DNA from: Kosmotogaceae bacterium
Lineage (GTDB): Bacteria; Thermotogota; Thermotogae; Petrotogales; Kosmotogaceae
Direction: 5' to 3'
DNA length: 6,379 nucleotides
Assembly (NCBI GenBank): GCA_003444085.1
Contig: DLVL01000072.1
Coordinates: forward strand, 3,813-10,191
The position numbers and the translations under genes were made by a program. Of this stretch, positions 1 to 5,832 are shown piece by piece. The notes under the pieces were generated by a model. It was not told where the DNA came from, did not search any database, and saw only the letters and a program-made list of their open reading frames with translations. Position 1 is the stretch's first letter; each line of letters starts with the position of its first letter.

Positions 1-779
1 GCTAACTCATCTTTCACAGTCTGTGGACGTTCGGTTCTGAGATCAACAGTTTCACCGACCATTAAGTACGAAATTCTTTCGGCGTCAAAGGAAGAAGTTG
101 CACCACTATCAATAGTGATTCCCTCGCGGAGAATAGTTATTTCGTCCGAAATAGCCATTACTTCTTGAAGCTTGTGACTGATAAATACAACTGTCTTTCC
201 GTTCTCCTTTAGTCTTCTAATTGCCTGAAAGAGGTCGGCAATCTCCTGTTCAGTGAGAACTGATGTTGGTTCGTCAAGAATTACGATATCCGCTCCTCGA
301 TTCAACACCCTCAGAATCTCCACTTTCTGCCTCTGGCCGATCGAGAGTCGAGACACCTTCTCGGAAGGATTGATCCTGAGGCCGCTCCTCCTAGCGAGTT
401 CCTCAACTTGTTTTCGAGACAGGTCTCTGTCCACAACACCCAACCGTTTGCATGGTTCCGCTCCAAGGACAACGTTCTCAGCCACTGAAAAGTCTTCTAT
501 CAGTCTGAAATGCTGATGAACCATGCCGACTCCGAGGGCAAATGCATCCCTTGCGCTCCTGATAGTCTCTTCCTTGCCGTCCAAGACTATTCTGCCCGAA
601 TCAGCTCGTTCCAGCCCGCAAAGAATCTTCATCAGCGTGGTCTTCCCAGCACCGTTTTCTCCAACAAGTGCATGCACGGTATTCCTCTTAACTTTAAATA
701 CCGCATTCTTAAGGGCTCTAACGTTGTTCACCTCGTATGTCTTGGATATTCCGGTCATCACAAGAGCAAGATCATCCAC
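1..779 (-). CDS. BMP-type (nucleoside/sugar-like) ABC importer ATPase, 3'-truncated by window edge
   Basis: This is the cytoplasmic ATPase of an ABC importer; 259 codons are visible and the gene runs off the left edge. The visible part is one complete nucleotide-binding domain: Walker A GENGAGKTT (residues 40-48), Q-loop in MVHQHF (Q89), signature LSIGQRQ (145-151), Walker B VILDEPT (166-172) and H-loop SHK (H202). The HQHF Q-loop and an LSxGxxQ-like signature are typical of the YufO/RnsB/MglA-like ATPases, which are about 500 residues long with two fused domains, so a second domain should follow outside the window. The GTG start is chosen because an in-frame TGA lies at 786-788 and AGAGG (790-794) lies 10 nt upstream of the start. 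The next ATG, codon 8, has no ribosome binding site. It follows the binding-protein gene after 64 nt and is presumably its transport partner. The weak ribosome binding site and the preceding hairpin suggest lower output than the binding protein. Confidence 0.95.
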   Translation of the reverse strand, partial: MDDLALVMTGISKTYEVNNVRALKNAVFKVKRNTVHALVGENGAGKTTLMKILCGLERADSGRIVLDGKEETIRSARDAFALGVGMVHQHFRLIEDFSVAENVVLGAEPCKRLGVVDRDLSRKQVEELARRSGLRINPSEKVSRLSIGQRQKVEILRVLNRGADIVILDEPTSVLTEQEIADLFQAIRRLKENGKTVVFISHKLQEVMAISDEITILREGITIDSGATSSFDAERISYLMVGETVDLRTERPQTVKDEL

Positions 780-805
780 ATCAGTTCAACCTCTCATGAA
801 GAATA

Positions 806-834
806 GAGTGTGACCTGACGAGCAGGTCACACTC
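806..834 (-). promoter_or_regulatory. Perfect intercistronic hairpin between binding-protein and ATPase genes
   Basis: The 12-nt arms GAGTGTGACCTG (806-817) and CAGGTCACACTC (823-834) are perfectly complementary around a 5-nt loop. In the leftward mRNA the hairpin begins 9 nt after the binding-protein stop codon and lies just before the ATPase ribosome binding site. It is followed by UAUUCUUC rather than a clean U-run, so it is a poor full terminator. A partial terminator or a 3'-end-protecting hairpin would both fit. Such hairpins are known after binding-protein genes, where they give more binding protein than ATPase and permease. The structure is seen directly; the role is inferred. Confidence 0.75.
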
Positions 835-843
835 GAAGACCAT

Positions 844-1836
844 TTATTGCAGTGGATCGATTTCGCCGCGTTCAAATGCAGCAATGACTTCCTTTAATTC
901 TTCTACTATCTCGTATGTAACATTGGCAAGGAAATTGGGGTCATCGAGCGTGAAACCGAGCACACCTTCCTTGATTCCCCACCTATCGTAGGAGCCAAAT
1001 TCCAGTTCTCCTGCTGTACCCCGTAATAATACGGTTTTCATAGCAATATCCGCATGCTTCAAAGTGCAGGCGAGTATGGTACCCGGAGCAAAATGGATCA
1101 TATTTGAGTTTACGCCGATAACGTACTTGTCCATTGCTACCGCTTTCTCTATCGCGCCAACTCCTGAACCTCCAGCCACTGCCAGAATAATGTCTACTCC
1201 CTGTTCAAACTGAGCTTGAGCAAGTTCACCGCCCTTTGCAGGGTCTGCCCAGGAACCCACCGCAGAGAATACCAGTTCTATCTCAGGATCAACAGCACGT
1301 GCACCGTTGATATAGGCAGGCCTCATTATGTCTGTCATGGCAGGATAGATATCCCCAGCAAGAAGTCCTATCCTCTTCTGCGGATTCGCACGAGGAAGAT
1401 CACTGGTGGTCACCAACCCCGCGAAGTAACCTGCAAGGTACGTCATCTCTTCATCCCGAAAACCAAAGGAATACACATTCGGTGGAGGATCCTTGATGAC
1501 TGCTTCCATAAGAACGAATTTCTGATTTGGAAACATTCTTGCTGCTCTGACAACACTTTCAGGCATTCCTTCTGAAAATGTCACGACAAGATCGTACAGC
1601 CCCGTAGAAGCCAGGCTAATGAGAGTTGGTTCCCAGTTAGCGGGGTTATATCCACCTTCTACCACCCGAAGGCTGAATCCGGCTTCTTCGGCTGCTTCTT
1701 CAGCGCCAGCAACCATCATCTCATATATCGGATTCCCACCGACCTCACCCGTGATCATCAAGACAACTGAATAAGAGAAACCTGCTGTTGTAAGAAGGAA
1801 AGCCAAAAGAACTGTGAGTAAAACAAATTTTCTCAT
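844..1836 (-). CDS. BMP-family (PnrA-like) ABC transporter substrate-binding protein
   Basis: This is the extracytoplasmic ligand-binding protein of the ABC importer, 330 residues, normal for the BMP family. Residues 1 to about 22 form a Sec signal peptide (MRKF, then a leucine-rich core, then TTAGFSYS). There is no lipobox cysteine, so the protein is probably periplasmic rather than a lipoprotein. BMP hallmarks are the central GLLAGD (157-162), INGARAVDPEIELVFSAVGS (176-195), a WADPAKGGELAQ stretch, and LAVAGGSGVGAIEKAV (218-233), matching the family's AAGGTG hinge region. The usual N-terminal nucleoside-binding D-x-SFN motif is replaced by NPIYEMM (35-41), so the ligand may not be a nucleoside. 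AGGAGG at 1843-1848 lies 6 nt before the ATG. The gene is 14 nt downstream of the aldolase gene and upstream of the ATPase gene. The family call is secure; the ligand is unknown. Confidence 0.94.
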   Translation of the reverse strand: MRKFVLLTVLLAFLLTTAGFSYSVVLMITGEVGGNPIYEMMVAGAEEAAEEAGFSLRVVEGGYNPANWEPTLISLASTGLYDLVVTFSEGMPESVVRAARMFPNQKFVLMEAVIKDPPPNVYSFGFRDEEMTYLAGYFAGLVTTSDLPRANPQKRIGLLAGDIYPAMTDIMRPAYINGARAVDPEIELVFSAVGSWADPAKGGELAQAQFEQGVDIILAVAGGSGVGAIEKAVAMDKYVIGVNSNMIHFAPGTILACTLKHADIAMKTVLLRGTAGELEFGSYDRWGIKEGVLGFTLDDPNFLANVTYEIVEELKEVIAAFERGEIDPLQ

Positions 1837-1850
1837 GTTGCACCTCCTAA

Positions 1851-2642
1851 TTATTGGAGCATTGCGGCAGCTTGCTCAACTGAGGCACCTTCGTGAATAA
1901 TCCTCCTCAAAGCAGCTGTCATTAGCCCCGGCTTATGATATCCCCAGATATTCCTTCCGATCGCAACACCTGATGCACCAGCATTAATCGCATCTTTCAC
2001 CATAGCAAGCAGATCACGAGGGTCGTCTGAACGTGAACCACCAAGTACAACTATTGGTCTGAAAACACCTTGAACAGTTCTCTTGAAGCTTTCGATGTCC
2101 TTAGGATAATCGGTCTTTATAAAGTCGGCTCCCAGCTCTACACCCATTCTTGCAGCTTGGGCAATAAGATCGGGTGTATGCATTTCCTTATTCATAAACC
2201 CCCCCGGAAGCATCTCCGCCATGAGTGGCACATCCCACAAATGAGCTTCCGCAGCTAATTTAGACAAATATGTCAGCGTATTTGGTTCATCCTCAGTTCC
2301 AGGAAGTCCCATACATGCAACCGCATCAGCTCCAAGACTCAAGGCATCTTCAACACCAAACAGCTGGTTGTAAGACTTGCCTTCAGATTTTATGCTTGAA
2401 ACCCCACCATCAAGTCTCATAATCACTCCCGTGCCTTTCATCGACCTCCAGAAGCTCTTTACTATCCCAAATGTTGTGAGAAATGCATCGGCCCCATTTT
2501 CAACTACTTCCTCAATTATTCTCTGGGTATTTAGAAGATCTGGAAAGACATTCATTGCACTCCCGTGATCCATTGCAACAATAAGGCTCTTCTGGTCTTC
2601 CCTGAAAATCCTGAACATCCTTCTTGAACTGAATGTATCCAT
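1851..2642 (-). CDS. Class I (Schiff-base) aldolase of the DeoC/FbaB/LsrF family
   Basis: This is a cytoplasmic TIM-barrel aldolase of 263 residues, about the size of archaeal-type FbaB and LsrF. Visible hallmarks are VAMDHG (D25), MRLDGG (75-80), GADFIKTDYP with the likely Schiff-base lysine K176, and phosphate-binding loops GGSRS (201-205) and AIGRN (227-231). The substrate is therefore probably a phosphorylated ketose or related phospho-compound. Fructose-bisphosphate aldolases and ADH synthases carry a Tyr-Pro-Arg-Gly after strand 5; here the stretch is AEMLPGG (142-148), so the acid-base tyrosine appears replaced by leucine. That argues against a plain glycolytic enzyme. A GGAGG-rich site at 2653-2657 precedes the ATG. 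The gene sits 19 nt after the dehydrogenase gene and 14 nt before the binding-protein gene, so it probably acts on the imported compound or its product. Family confident; substrate not determined. Confidence 0.9.
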   Translation of the reverse strand: MDTFSSRRMFRIFREDQKSLIVAMDHGSAMNVFPDLLNTQRIIEEVVENGADAFLTTFGIVKSFWRSMKGTGVIMRLDGGVSSIKSEGKSYNQLFGVEDALSLGADAVACMGLPGTEDEPNTLTYLSKLAAEAHLWDVPLMAEMLPGGFMNKEMHTPDLIAQAARMGVELGADFIKTDYPKDIESFKRTVQGVFRPIVVLGGSRSDDPRDLLAMVKDAINAGASGVAIGRNIWGYHKPGLMTAALRRIIHEGASVEQAAAMLQ

Positions 2643-2661
2643 GAAATCTCCCCCTCCAATC

Positions 2662-3687
2662 TCAGAATACTACAATCGTTCTCTGATCGCTTCCCGATGG
2701 AGATCTTAAGAGCTCTTCCTCAAGCTCTTCTATAGGTATTTCTTTCGTGACAACACTCTTCAAGTCAACCATACCTCTTGATATTAATGATACTGCTCTG
2801 CGAAAATCCGCTGCTTTACGGCCTTCAGTACCGACAATGCTCAATTCGGAATAATGTATAGCGTTCCAACTTATACCGACATTGCTGTCTGGATGAAGAG
2901 AACTGTAAAGAACCAGCGTTCCACCTCTTCTTGTTGCACCAATACTGTTTTCAAGAGTCTCGATTGCCGGGGCAGTCAAGAAGACTGCGTCAAAACCGTT
3001 CCCTTCATTCTGTAACGATGCAAGTTCAGCGATTCGTTCAGGAGCTATGGCCTCAATACCGTTATCTTCAATAATCGATCTTCGCTCTTCGGCCGGATCA
3101 CTTACCACAACTGTTACTCCAGAATTCTTCAGAAGGATCGCGTGTAGAAGTCCCATCGTCCCACCACCAACAACCAGCGCACTGTCCCCGACGTCCAGGG
3201 GAGCTTTCCCAACGCTATTAATACAGCATGCAAGCGGTTCTGACATCGCAAGATCAACGAACCGCACATCGTCTGCACCTACAAAAACTTTCTTTCGTTC
3301 GACAACCATGTACTCAGAGAAACCCCCAGCAATCATGAATACGTCTTCCAGCTTATTCTGTTTTCGGGAGTTGATACACAGGTTATCAAGACCTCTCCTG
3401 CAGAAGTAGCAGCTGCCGCATCTGTTTATTGAATCAACAGACACACGTTCCCCAACACTAAGACCTTTGACTCCCGGACCCAACTCAACAATTTCCCCAG
3501 CAATCTCATGACCGCCTAGAACAGGTGTGGGGACTCTTATCTCCCCTGAAAAAATCCGCCTGTCTGTTGTACAGACTCCACTTGCACGGATTTTTATAAG
3601 GATTTCGCCTAAGCCAGGGTCTGGGATTTCAAGCCTCTCGATTCTGCCCTTTTTGGCACCATCGATTAGAAAGGAATTTGACATCAT
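2662..3687 (-). CDS. Zn-dependent medium-chain alcohol/polyol dehydrogenase
   Basis: This is a cytoplasmic NAD(P)-dependent oxidoreductase of the MDR superfamily, 341 residues, typical length. The GroES-like domain carries the catalytic zinc ligands C39, H60-E61 (in GGHE) and E150. The structural zinc lobe has C90, C93, C96 and C104. The Rossmann fold shows VVGGGTMG (172-179) and an acidic D197 at the end of the second strand, which favours NAD over NADP. Relatives include sorbitol, threonine and other sugar-alcohol dehydrogenases. It probably oxidises a secondary alcohol of the imported compound or an intermediate. GAGGTGAT lies 7 nt upstream of the first ATG (3687). A second ATG follows immediately, so the start is certain to within one codon. 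It is the first visible gene of the leftward operon, 19 nt before the aldolase. The exact substrate cannot be read from the sequence. Confidence 0.94.
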   Translation of the reverse strand: MMSNSFLIDGAKKGRIERLEIPDPGLGEILIKIRASGVCTTDRRIFSGEIRVPTPVLGGHEIAGEIVELGPGVKGLSVGERVSVDSINRCGSCYFCRRGLDNLCINSRKQNKLEDVFMIAGGFSEYMVVERKKVFVGADDVRFVDLAMSEPLACCINSVGKAPLDVGDSALVVGGGTMGLLHAILLKNSGVTVVVSDPAEERRSIIEDNGIEAIAPERIAELASLQNEGNGFDAVFLTAPAIETLENSIGATRRGGTLVLYSSLHPDSNVGISWNAIHYSELSIVGTEGRKAADFRRAVSLISRGMVDLKSVVTKEIPIEELEEELLRSPSGSDQRTIVVF

Positions 3688-3734
3688 TGTCTACATCACC
3701 TCGAATTAATTTCTGCGTCTACCGAATATTATTC

Positions 3735-3764
3735 AGTATTGCACCGAACGTGCTTCGTCTGCAA
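3735..3764 (-). promoter_or_regulatory. Possible promoter of the dehydrogenase-aldolase-transport operon
   Basis: Reading leftward, TTGCAG (3764-3759) and AATACT (3740-3735) are separated by 18 nt, about 50 nt before the dehydrogenase start. The match to the sigma-70 consensus is modest: 3 of 6 and 4 of 6. A nearby TAATAT gives an alternative -10 without a good -35. The site overlaps the inverted repeat at 3744-3777, as expected for a regulated promoter. Position is good but sequence support is weak. Confidence 0.25.
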
Positions 3765-3777
3765 ACACATCGTTCGG
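3744..3777. repeat. Widely spaced inverted repeat, possible operator
   Basis: The arms CCGAACG (3744-3750) and CGTTCGG (3771-3777) are exact reverse complements, 20 nt apart. They flank the candidate -35 of the leftward operon, and one arm lies in its spacer. Arms this far apart could be two half-sites for a regulator or a weak hairpin in the leader. The repeat is seen directly; its role is inferred. Confidence 0.4.
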
Positions 3778-3923
3778 CCAATGATCGTGCTGACGCCGGG
3801 TTAATCCCGATTATCCCTTCTATGCTTATTCCTGCGGAGTCGGACTTTTACGCAGTCAAACTCGAATGCCAGATTAAGCGGCTGAATAGCGCTACAGAGA
3901 ATCCGACTCATCTTATATTGTCC

Positions 3924-3937
3924 TTTTGATATCAAAA
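3924..3937. repeat. Perfect 14-bp palindrome, possible operator
   Basis: TTTTGATATCAAAA is identical on both strands and lies near the middle of the divergent intergenic region. It contains a -35-like TTGATA on both strands. Its symmetry, its length and its placement between two divergent genes suggest a binding site for a dimeric regulator. No regulator gene is present in the window. Confidence 0.4.
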
Positions 3938-4030
3938 TACGACTTCGGTATTTATGTTTACGCAGAACCGACGTAGAAGAATCCTCTATAACATGTAATA
4001 AGATATACATTGTAATCTTCGCGAAACTGA

Positions 4031-4046
4031 AGGTGAGAAGATGTGA
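4031..4046 (+). promoter_or_regulatory. Start-stop element (ATG-TGA) with its own Shine-Dalgarno sequence
   Basis: AGGTGA (4031-4036) is complementary to the 16S anti-Shine-Dalgarno sequence. Its GG is 7 nt from ATG (4041-4043), which is followed at once by TGA (4044-4046). A ribosome starting here would sit over the next 10-15 nt, which are exactly the 5' arm of the hairpin that blocks the ABC-F ribosome binding site. Start-stop elements that park ribosomes are known in bacterial leaders. Chance occurrence cannot be excluded. An overlapping GTG-started frame (4033-4059, peptide MRRCEITA) also covers the arm but has no ribosome binding site. Confidence 0.35.
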
Positions 4047-4070
4047 GATAACCGCCTGAAACTGTGTCTG

Positions 4071-4103
4071 ATGCCCGTGGTAGTGTGGGCAAAGCTTTTG
4101 TGA
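4071..4103 (+). CDS. Possible 10-codon leader peptide MPVVVWAKLL
   Basis: ATG at 4071 opens a 10-codon frame ending in TGA at 4101-4103, 25 nt before the ABC-F start. The peptide reads MPVVVWAKLL. It lies in the loop of the hairpin at 4047-4128, and its first codons form one arm of the small TGCCC/GGGCA hairpin. A short hydrophobic peptide just upstream of an ABC-F gene recalls leader peptides of resistance genes. However, I see no Shine-Dalgarno sequence in front of its ATG, and 10-codon frames arise easily by chance. Confidence 0.22.
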   Translation: MPVVVWAKLL

Positions 4104-4114
4104 TTCAGAACAAC

Positions 4115-4120
4115 AGGAGG
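4115..4120 (+). promoter_or_regulatory. Ribosome binding site that sets the ABC-F start
   Basis: AGGAGG is followed by 8 nt and then GTG at 4129. An earlier in-frame GTG at 4120 overlaps the last G of this site, so it cannot be served by it. The true start is therefore 4129, which removes three residues (MVI) from the longest reading. Confidence 0.85.
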
Positions 4121-4128
4121 TGGTTATC

Positions 4129-5832
4129 GTGCTTCAAATCAGAGATCTGCACATTTCTTACGGACCGAACGATATTCTTACCAGTGTTAGTCTTGATGTT
4201 AATCCTGGAGAAGCTGTTGCTTTGACTGGACCAAACGGCTCAGGAAAAACCAGTCTGCTGAAGGCAGTGTTGGGAGAGCAGACCCCGGTTTCAGGAAGCA
4301 TTACATTTCAGAAGGATGTCACTGTCGGTTTTGTTGCCCAGGAGAACATAACTGAGACGTGTTTGGTTCTGGAATTCATCCTTCAAGCTTTCCCCGACAT
4401 TCATAACGCCTACACGCATCTTCAGAACCTGGAGCAACCAATGGATTACGCAGATGCTATCAACCGATATATGGAAATCGGTGGTTTTGACATGGAACAT
4501 CGAATTAACGCCGAGATTTCGCGTTTTGGTCTCAAACCTGATGATCTGCAACGAACAGTATCTGATCTATCTGAAGGTGAAAAGCGCCTGATAGCCATAC
4601 TGAGGACTCTTCTCCAGGGAGTCAACCTTCTTCTGCTTGACGAGCCGACAAATCACTTGGACATTGAGGCATGTCTCCGCTTTGAGAAAATCATCGAAGA
4701 CCTTGTAAAGAAGGGAACAGGACTGCTCGTAGTCAGTCATGACAGGGTCTTCCTCGACAGGGTTGCAGACAGGGTAATCTACCTAAAACGTGGCGTTGCT
4801 GAGACTGTTACAGGTGGGTACACTCAGATGCTGGATCATCTCGCAAGGGATTTCAGAGCAAGACAACATGAGGCAAGAGTGATCAACAGGAAGATCCGTG
4901 AACTCGAAGAGGAAGTTGCACGCAAGAAGAACTGGTCAGAACAGAAGGAAGCCACGAAGTGTGCGGGGGTAGACAAAGGCTATATCGGCCACAGAGCAGC
5001 AAAGCTTGCCAAGCGCGCCAATGAAACTCGAAAGAAGGCTGAGAAGTTCATTGATGAACTCAAGGAGAAAAAACCTTTTGTAGAGAAACCGATTTCTATT
5101 TCTTTCCCTGCGTACGAAGTTCCGAACAAGATTGTTGTCGATGCAAGCCACGTTTCATTCTCTTATGGTATCAAAGCGATATTCAAAGATGCAACGACGC
5201 AGCTTACAACCAGGGATCATGTGGGATTGATCGGTGCAAATGGTTCAGGAAAGACGACATTGCTGAAATGTCTGATTGGAATACTCGAGCCTGTTTCAGG
5301 GAAGATAAAGCTGAACCCGTCCGTTAAGTGGAAGTACATTCCTCAAGACGTCAGGGAGTTGTTTGATGATGAATCACTTCTTAGCTTCATGTCAACTGAA
5401 GGCTATAATGAGCAAGAAACCAGGCACGCTCTGGGCTCTGCAAGATTTAGAAGAGACAAGGTCTACCAACCCGTTAGAAGCCTCAGTTACGGGGAGATGA
5501 TGCGAGCAGCCATATTGAAAGCGGTCTTTGAGAAGGCGGAGTTTCTCTTCCTTGACGAACCAACAAATCACCTGGACATTGAATCACTTGAGCTGCTCGA
5601 TGAATTATTCGCCAATTATCCTGGAGGAATGTTCTTCATTAGCCACGACAGGCATTTTATTGTAGAACACGGTAAGAAACTTCTTATCATTGAAGATGGG
5701 AACGTACGCTCGTTTATTTCTCAAACAGAACTGGACCCGGAGGAGCTCGGACTAATCCAGGAACAGGTGCAAGAAGCAGTTGAGCAAGCTAGAAAACGCA
5801 GACAACATGGTAAAGATACTTTGGAGTACTAA
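4129..5832 (+). CDS. ABC-F family ATPase (ribosome-acting, resistance-like)
   Basis: This is a soluble protein of 567 residues with two ABC domains and no membrane segments, the ABC-F layout; such proteins bind the ribosomal E site and act on translation. Domain 1 has Walker A GPNGSGKTS (34-42), signature LSEGEK (147-152), Walker B LLLLDEPTNHLD (167-178, catalytic E172) and H-loop H204. Domain 2 has Walker A GANGSGKTT (369-377), signature LSYGEM (452-457), Walker B ending DEPTNHLD (E477) and H506. The charged coiled-coil linker (about 240-320) contains DKGYIGHRAAKLAKRA (282-297), which resembles the Vga/Lsa/VmlR-type linker from memory. The length is close to resistance ABC-F proteins. Both signatures depart from LSGGE at one position. 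A charged helical C-terminus follows. The GTG start is set by AGGAGG at 4115. The leader looks regulated. ABC-F membership is certain; a protective role against ribosome-targeting antibiotics is a reasonable guess, a housekeeping translation factor the alternative. Confidence 0.95.
   Translation: MLQIRDLHISYGPNDILTSVSLDVNPGEAVALTGPNGSGKTSLLKAVLGEQTPVSGSITFQKDVTVGFVAQENITETCLVLEFILQAFPDIHNAYTHLQNLEQPMDYADAINRYMEIGGFDMEHRINAEISRFGLKPDDLQRTVSDLSEGEKRLIAILRTLLQGVNLLLLDEPTNHLDIEACLRFEKIIEDLVKKGTGLLVVSHDRVFLDRVADRVIYLKRGVAETVTGGYTQMLDHLARDFRARQHEARVINRKIRELEEEVARKKNWSEQKEATKCAGVDKGYIGHRAAKLAKRANETRKKAEKFIDELKEKKPFVEKPISISFPAYEVPNKIVVDASHVSFSYGIKAIFKDATTQLTTRDHVGLIGANGSGKTTLLKCLIGILEPVSGKIKLNPSVKWKYIPQDVRELFDDESLLSFMSTEGYNEQETRHALGSARFRRDKVYQPVRSLSYGEMMRAAILKAVFEKAEFLFLDEPTNHLDIESLELLDELFANYPGGMFFISHDRHFIVEHGKKLLIIEDGNVRSFISQTELDPEELGLIQEQVQEAVEQARKRRQHGKDTLEY

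Larger units (their letters stand above)
3688..4128. other. Divergent intergenic region with candidate control sites
   Basis: This 441-nt stretch separates the leftward dehydrogenase operon from the rightward ABC-F gene and should hold both promoters. Open frames here are short, lack ribosome binding sites and resemble no protein I know. Visible elements include an inverted repeat at 3744-3777, a 14-bp palindrome at 3924-3937, a 9-nt direct repeat TTTACGCAG at 3847-3855 and 3957-3965, and an imperfect palindrome CGGGTTAATCCCG at 3797-3809. The ABC-F leader occupies roughly the last 100 nt. For the rightward promoter, TATAAC (3987-3992) is a good -10 without a matching -35. TTGATA (3926-3931) is a good -35 but faces only TATTTA 17 nt downstream. 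I cannot decide between them. Confidence 0.6.
4047..4128 (+). promoter_or_regulatory. Leader hairpin that can sequester the ABC-F ribosome binding site
   Basis: GATAACCGCCT (4047-4057) can pair with AGGTGGTTATC (4118-4128) over 11 consecutive positions, with a single G-U pair (4054-4121). The 3' arm covers the second half of AGGAGG (4115-4120) and the whole spacer up to the base before the GTG start at 4129. GAA (4058-4060) with TTC (4104-4106) can extend the stem past an internal loop. A small hairpin TGCCC/GGGCA (4072-4076 with 4087-4091) fits inside the loop. When folded, translation of the ABC-F gene should be low. Ribosome occupancy of the 5' arm would free the site. Leader-controlled expression is known for several resistance ABC-F and erm genes; that this leader works so is inferred. 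Confidence 0.55.

Noticed and set aside
253..813. Rightward frames opposite the ATPase gene
   Set aside because: They are antisense readings of a clearly coding ABC ATPase domain.
806..834. Strong rho-independent terminator after the binding-protein gene
   Set aside because: The stem is perfect but is followed by UAUUCUUC, not a run of U, and an ATPase gene of the same system follows on the same strand.
3678..3929. Rightward 83-residue frame overlapping the dehydrogenase start
   Set aside because: It begins inside the dehydrogenase gene on the other strand and shows no protein-like motif or ribosome binding site.
3801..4010. Leftward 69-residue frame in the divergent intergenic region
   Set aside because: It lacks a ribosome binding site, has low-complexity basic ends and would occupy the region that must hold both promoters.
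4120..4122. Earlier GTG as the ABC-F start
   Set aside because: It overlaps the AGGAGG ribosome binding site itself; GTG at 4129 has correct 8-nt spacing.
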